Source of the DNA: Desulfococcus multivorans
GTDB taxonomy: Bacteria; Desulfobacterota; Desulfobacteria; Desulfobacterales; Desulfococcaceae
Length of the DNA stretch: 64,000 nt
NCBI RefSeq assembly: GCF_001854245.1
Contig: NZ_CP015381.1
Span: 2,949,001 to 3,013,000 of the forward strand
Reading direction: 5' to 3'
The notes below the pieces were generated by a model. The model was not told where the DNA came from. It did no database searches and was given only the letters and a program-made list of their open reading frames with translations. The position numbers were made by a program, and so were the translations under genes. Shown piece after piece: positions 61,481 through 64,000 of this stretch. Every line of letters begins with the position of its first letter. The stretch's first letter is position 1.

Positions 61481-62036
61481 TTCGTGCCATTTTTGGCATG
61501 TGTTTATTTTAAATCTAATATTAGACAATTATAGCCTTATACCAAGATATTCATGCCGGTTTCGGCAGGATTTTTTTGTTCGTTTTATCTTTCTCCTTTT
61601 TAACCCCTCTTCGTTATCCCCTGAACCTTTTGCACCTGCACAACGATTTCAAGACCGTTGAACCGCCACTTCATCAAAACAATTATTTCTTTAAAATCAT
61701 ATTGTTAAAATTGAAACGCCCAGCCCGATGTAATTATTGCCGCCGGTCGGATCGTCAGAAAATCATCGTCTGCGACCCTCATGGCACAAACCTTGCTATT
61801 ACCTGCATCGATTGTCGGGAGGAGCATCCATGCCCCGTTCAGCGGAAGTCTGTTCATAACGCAACCCGACTGTCATGATGGAGACTGAAGGCCGAAGACC
61901 GGAGGGGCATAAAAGCACCCCCTTCGCCACAGGCGCACCCCTGTAGCCTATAGCCTTCAGCCTGTAAATGCCGCGGCAAAATTTGGTTGAAGCGGTTTTT
62001 AACGAACGCACCATGATTAAACATGAGGAGTTAAAG
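61481..62036. other. Intergenic region after the sigma-54 activator
   Basis: A 556 bp gap. A short hairpin (TGCCA at 61485-61489 and TGGCA at 61494-61498) with a following T-rich stretch may end the activator transcript, and a perfect 12 bp palindrome TCTAATATTAGA lies at 61514-61525. A sequence near 61860-61890 is weakly like the outer arm of the dispersed element. A 100-codon ORF at 61576-61878 has two CxxC pairs but no ribosome site. Confidence 0.45.
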
Positions 62037-63194
62037 ATGGAATTCGAGTTGAACCGGGAACAGAAAGGCATCCAGCAGGCGGTTAGAGATTTCGTCAAAG
62101 GCGAATTCAAAAAAGATGTCATCGCCGAGCTTGAAGAAACCCATGCTTATCCCCGAAACATCTGGAAAAAAGCCGCGGATCTGGGTTTCATCGGCATTCA
62201 TTTTCCCGAAAAATATTCAGGCCAGGGACTCGGCGTCCTCGAAAACATCATCGTCGCCGAGGAATTCTGCAAGGGCGATTCTTCAGTGGGCGCCTGTCTT
62301 CTCTTGGCAGGCTTTGCCTCTGAAATCATTCTCCATTTCGGCAGCGATGCCCAGAAAGCGGCCTGGCTGCCCAAAGTCGCCGAAGGCGAGGTGCTTTCCT
62401 GCGGGGCGTTTACAGAGCCGGATCACGGTTCGGACATCACGGCCATGACGACCACCGCAGTCCGGGACGGCAACGAATGGGTCATCAACGGCACCAAGGT
62501 CTTTATCACCAACGGCGGCCCCCTGGCGGGCTTCTACTCCGTGCTCTGCCAGACCAGCCCCGATGCGGTCCCCTCCCACCGCGGCATGAGCCTGATCCTT
62601 GTGGAAGCCGACCGCGCGGGTGTTTCCACCCACAGCGTCGGCCACAAGATGGGCATCCGTATGATGGATACGGCCGAGGTAAATTTCAAGGATGTCCGGG
62701 TTCCGGCCGAAAATCTGATTGGTCAGGAAAACCGGGGTTTTTATCAGGTTCTTGAATTTTTTGATGAAAGCCGGATTCTCATCGCAGCCCAGGGGCTGGG
62801 AACGGCCCAGGGCGCATTCGACCGGGCACTCTCGTACATTAAATCCCGTGAGCAGTTCGGCCGGAAGATCGCCGGATTCCAGGTCAATCAGCACAAAATC
62901 GCCGACATGGCCACCAAGATCGAACAGGCCCGCCTGCTGACCTACAAAGCCGCCTGGAATTTCGATCAGGGCCGCATCGACCCCAAGCTCACCTCCATGG
63001 CCAAAATGGCCGCCGGCCGATGTGCGGTGGAGGTCTGTGACGAGGCTATTCAACTCCTCGGCGGATACGGCTACATGCTGGAATACGAAGTGGAGCGGTA
63101 CGCACGGGACGCCAAGATCTGCGAGATCTACGAAGGTACCAGGGAAATTCAGAAGAATACCATTGCCGGCACTATTCTTGGCAAGATGAAATAG
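62037..63194 (+). CDS. Acyl-CoA dehydrogenase
   Basis: FAD flavoenzyme of 385 residues that desaturates acyl-CoA, feeding electrons to an electron-transfer flavoprotein. Typical blocks are MEFELNREQKGIQQAVRDFV, LSCGAFTEPDHGSDITAM (flavin site), GNEWVINGTKVFITNGG, HKMGIRMMDTAEVNFKDVRV and EQFGRKIAGFQVNQHKIADM. The catalytic base Glu is in EIYEGTREIQK near residue 365. GAGGAG precedes the ATG by 6 bases; open frame upstream is not used. It lies 86 bp before a CoA-transferase, suggesting a short-chain acid activation and oxidation unit. Confidence 0.94.
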   Translation: MEFELNREQKGIQQAVRDFVKGEFKKDVIAELEETHAYPRNIWKKAADLGFIGIHFPEKYSGQGLGVLENIIVAEEFCKGDSSVGACLLLAGFASEIILHFGSDAQKAAWLPKVAEGEVLSCGAFTEPDHGSDITAMTTTAVRDGNEWVINGTKVFITNGGPLAGFYSVLCQTSPDAVPSHRGMSLILVEADRAGVSTHSVGHKMGIRMMDTAEVNFKDVRVPAENLIGQENRGFYQVLEFFDESRILIAAQGLGTAQGAFDRALSYIKSREQFGRKIAGFQVNQHKIADMATKIEQARLLTYKAAWNFDQGRIDPKLTSMAKMAAGRCAVEVCDEAIQLLGGYGYMLEYEVERYARDAKICEIYEGTREIQKNTIAGTILGKMK

Positions 63195-63237
63195 GCGTTC
63201 CCGGAGAAAAGCCGCCCCCCAATGCAACCCCATGGAT

Positions 63238-63260
63238 ATGCTCCGGTAATCCCGGAGCAT
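63238..63260. promoter_or_regulatory. Stem-loop between acyl-CoA dehydrogenase and CoA-transferase genes
   Basis: Perfect 9 bp arms ATGCTCCGG and CCGGAGCAT around TAATC, 43 bp after one gene and 20 bp before the next. It has no T-run. It probably tunes expression or stability of the downstream message. Confidence 0.55.
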
Positions 63261-63280
63261 AATGGAGATTTTCGATCAAG

Positions 63281-64000
63281 ATGGAAAAACCTTTGACCCC
63301 AATCGGAACGTTTAAAACCCTGCTGAACCCGTTTCAGTCCACCGCTACCCAAAAGGACAAAGTCGTGACTGCCGAGGAGGCCGTCCGCATGATCCGGGAC
63401 AACGACACCGTAGCGTTCGGCGGCTTTGCCGGTGTGGGCGCGTGCGAGGAAATCGCCGCCGCACTGGAGCGCTGCTTTCTCGATACCGGCGCCCCCAGAG
63501 ACCTGACGCTCATGTTCGCCGTGGCCACCGGCCCCGGCAACGACAGTAACCTCGGCCTCAACCACCTGGCCCATGAAGGTCTCCTCAAGCGCATTATCGG
63601 CGGTCACTGGGGGCTCGCCCCCAAAATCCAGCGGTTGGCGGTGGAAAACAAGGTCGTGGCCTACAATCTGCCCCAGGGCATCATCAGCCACATGTACCGC
63701 AACATTGCATCGGGAAAGGCCGGAATATTCTCCGATGTCGGATTGGGAACCTTCGTTGACCCCCGCAACGGCGGGGGAAAGCTCAACGAGCGAACCACCC
63801 GGGAGATCGTCCGACTCATGGACATCGACGGTGAAGAGTATCTTTTCTACAAAACGTTTCCGGTCAATGTAGCGGTGATCCGGGGAACCACGGCTGACAC
63901 CAACGGCAATATCACCATGGAAAAGGAAGCCCTGACCCTGGAGTCCCTCTCCATCGCGATGGCGGCGAGAAATTCGGGCGGACTGGTCATCGCTCAGGTG
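63281..64000 (+). CDS. Propionate/acetate CoA-transferase family protein (cut at window end)
   Basis: About 240 codons of the N-terminal half of a Pct/YdiF-like CoA-transferase, which moves CoA between acetyl-CoA and other short-chain acids. The start MEKPLTPIGTFKTLL is followed by TVAFGGFAGVGACEEIAAAL, HLAHEGLLKRIIGGHWGLAP, AYNLPQGIISHMYRNIASGK, GLGTFVDPRNGGGKLNERTT and IRGTTADTNGNITMEKEALT. The catalytic glutamate lies beyond the window. Probably in an operon with the acyl-CoA dehydrogenase. Confidence 0.9.
   Translation, partial: MEKPLTPIGTFKTLLNPFQSTATQKDKVVTAEEAVRMIRDNDTVAFGGFAGVGACEEIAAALERCFLDTGAPRDLTLMFAVATGPGNDSNLGLNHLAHEGLLKRIIGGHWGLAPKIQRLAVENKVVAYNLPQGIISHMYRNIASGKAGIFSDVGLGTFVDPRNGGGKLNERTTREIVRLMDIDGEEYLFYKTFPVNVAVIRGTTADTNGNITMEKEALTLESLSIAMAARNSGGLVIAQV

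Noticed and set aside
61576-61878. 100-codon plus-strand ORF with two CxxC pairs
   Set aside because: It starts at TTG without a ribosome site and the first half looks random; zinc-ribbon character may be chance.
1-64000. CRISPR array, tRNA, rRNA or prophage genes
   Set aside because: No regularly spaced direct repeats beyond those listed, no cloverleaf-like sequence and no capsid, terminase or integrase genes were seen.

Overview
This window is a bacterial chromosome segment from a GC-rich Gram-negative organism. The mix of a sigma-54 activator with PAS domains, a UroD-type methyltransferase, a DUF134/DUF5320 pair, acyl-CoA dehydrogenase next to a propionate/acetate CoA-transferase, and RND/TolC metal efflux points to a deltaproteobacterium (Desulfobacterota, sulfate-reducer-like). 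That placement is inference from gene content; no rRNA or tRNA is visible.

Layout. 1-4156: an RND drug-efflux pair on the minus strand (permease cut by the window edge, plus its periplasmic adaptor). 4157-4873: a repeat-rich gap, then a universal stress protein (4874-5386, plus). 5474-33917: the centrepiece, a 28 kb minus-strand operon for an extracellular contractile injection system (eCIS, Afp/PVC/MAC-like). In transcription order it holds an unknown beta-rich protein, sheath, tube, zinc-ribbon baseplate protein, proline-rich protein, DUF4255 cap, AAA+ ATPase, a small coupled protein, a 1332-residue eCIS-core (DUF4157) putative effector with an HNH-like motif, a TPR protein, the tube/spike adaptor, a LysM-like protein, gpD-type hub, gpV-type spike, gp25, two baseplate-J proteins (the first frameshifted), a tail-protein-I-like protein, a DUF6519 protein and a PAAR-like tip. 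34654-38334: UroD-like enzyme with a tiny upstream ORF, FtsH, and a membrane protein. 38951-50906: a secreted small protein, then a copper/silver island (CopB P-type ATPase, periplasmic Met/His-rich protein, CusA, CusB and two TolC-like proteins). 51405-54297: tandem-domain universal stress protein, small zinc protein, DUF134 regulator and DUF5320 protein. 54328-64000: HAD phosphatase with serC, hisD, a fused msrA-msrB, a sigma-54 activator, and the start of an acyl-CoA dehydrogenase/CoA-transferase unit.

How the parts work together. The eCIS genes are tightly packed, often with 1-4 bp overlaps (ATGA, GTGA, TGATG), so they are almost certainly one transcript. It encodes a syringe-like particle (sheath, tube, baseplate, spike, cap, ATPase) and a likely cargo. 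No obvious receptor-binding fibre or tape-measure gene is present, so those roles must be filled by unfamiliar proteins here. The surrounding genes deal largely with envelope, metal and oxidative stress.

A family of about 235 bp intergenic palindromic elements (three full or near-full copies, one inverted, and two half copies) lies at the edges of the transcription units, including just upstream of the eCIS operon and the copper ATPase. They look like non-autonomous mobile or REP-like elements; no transposase is present.
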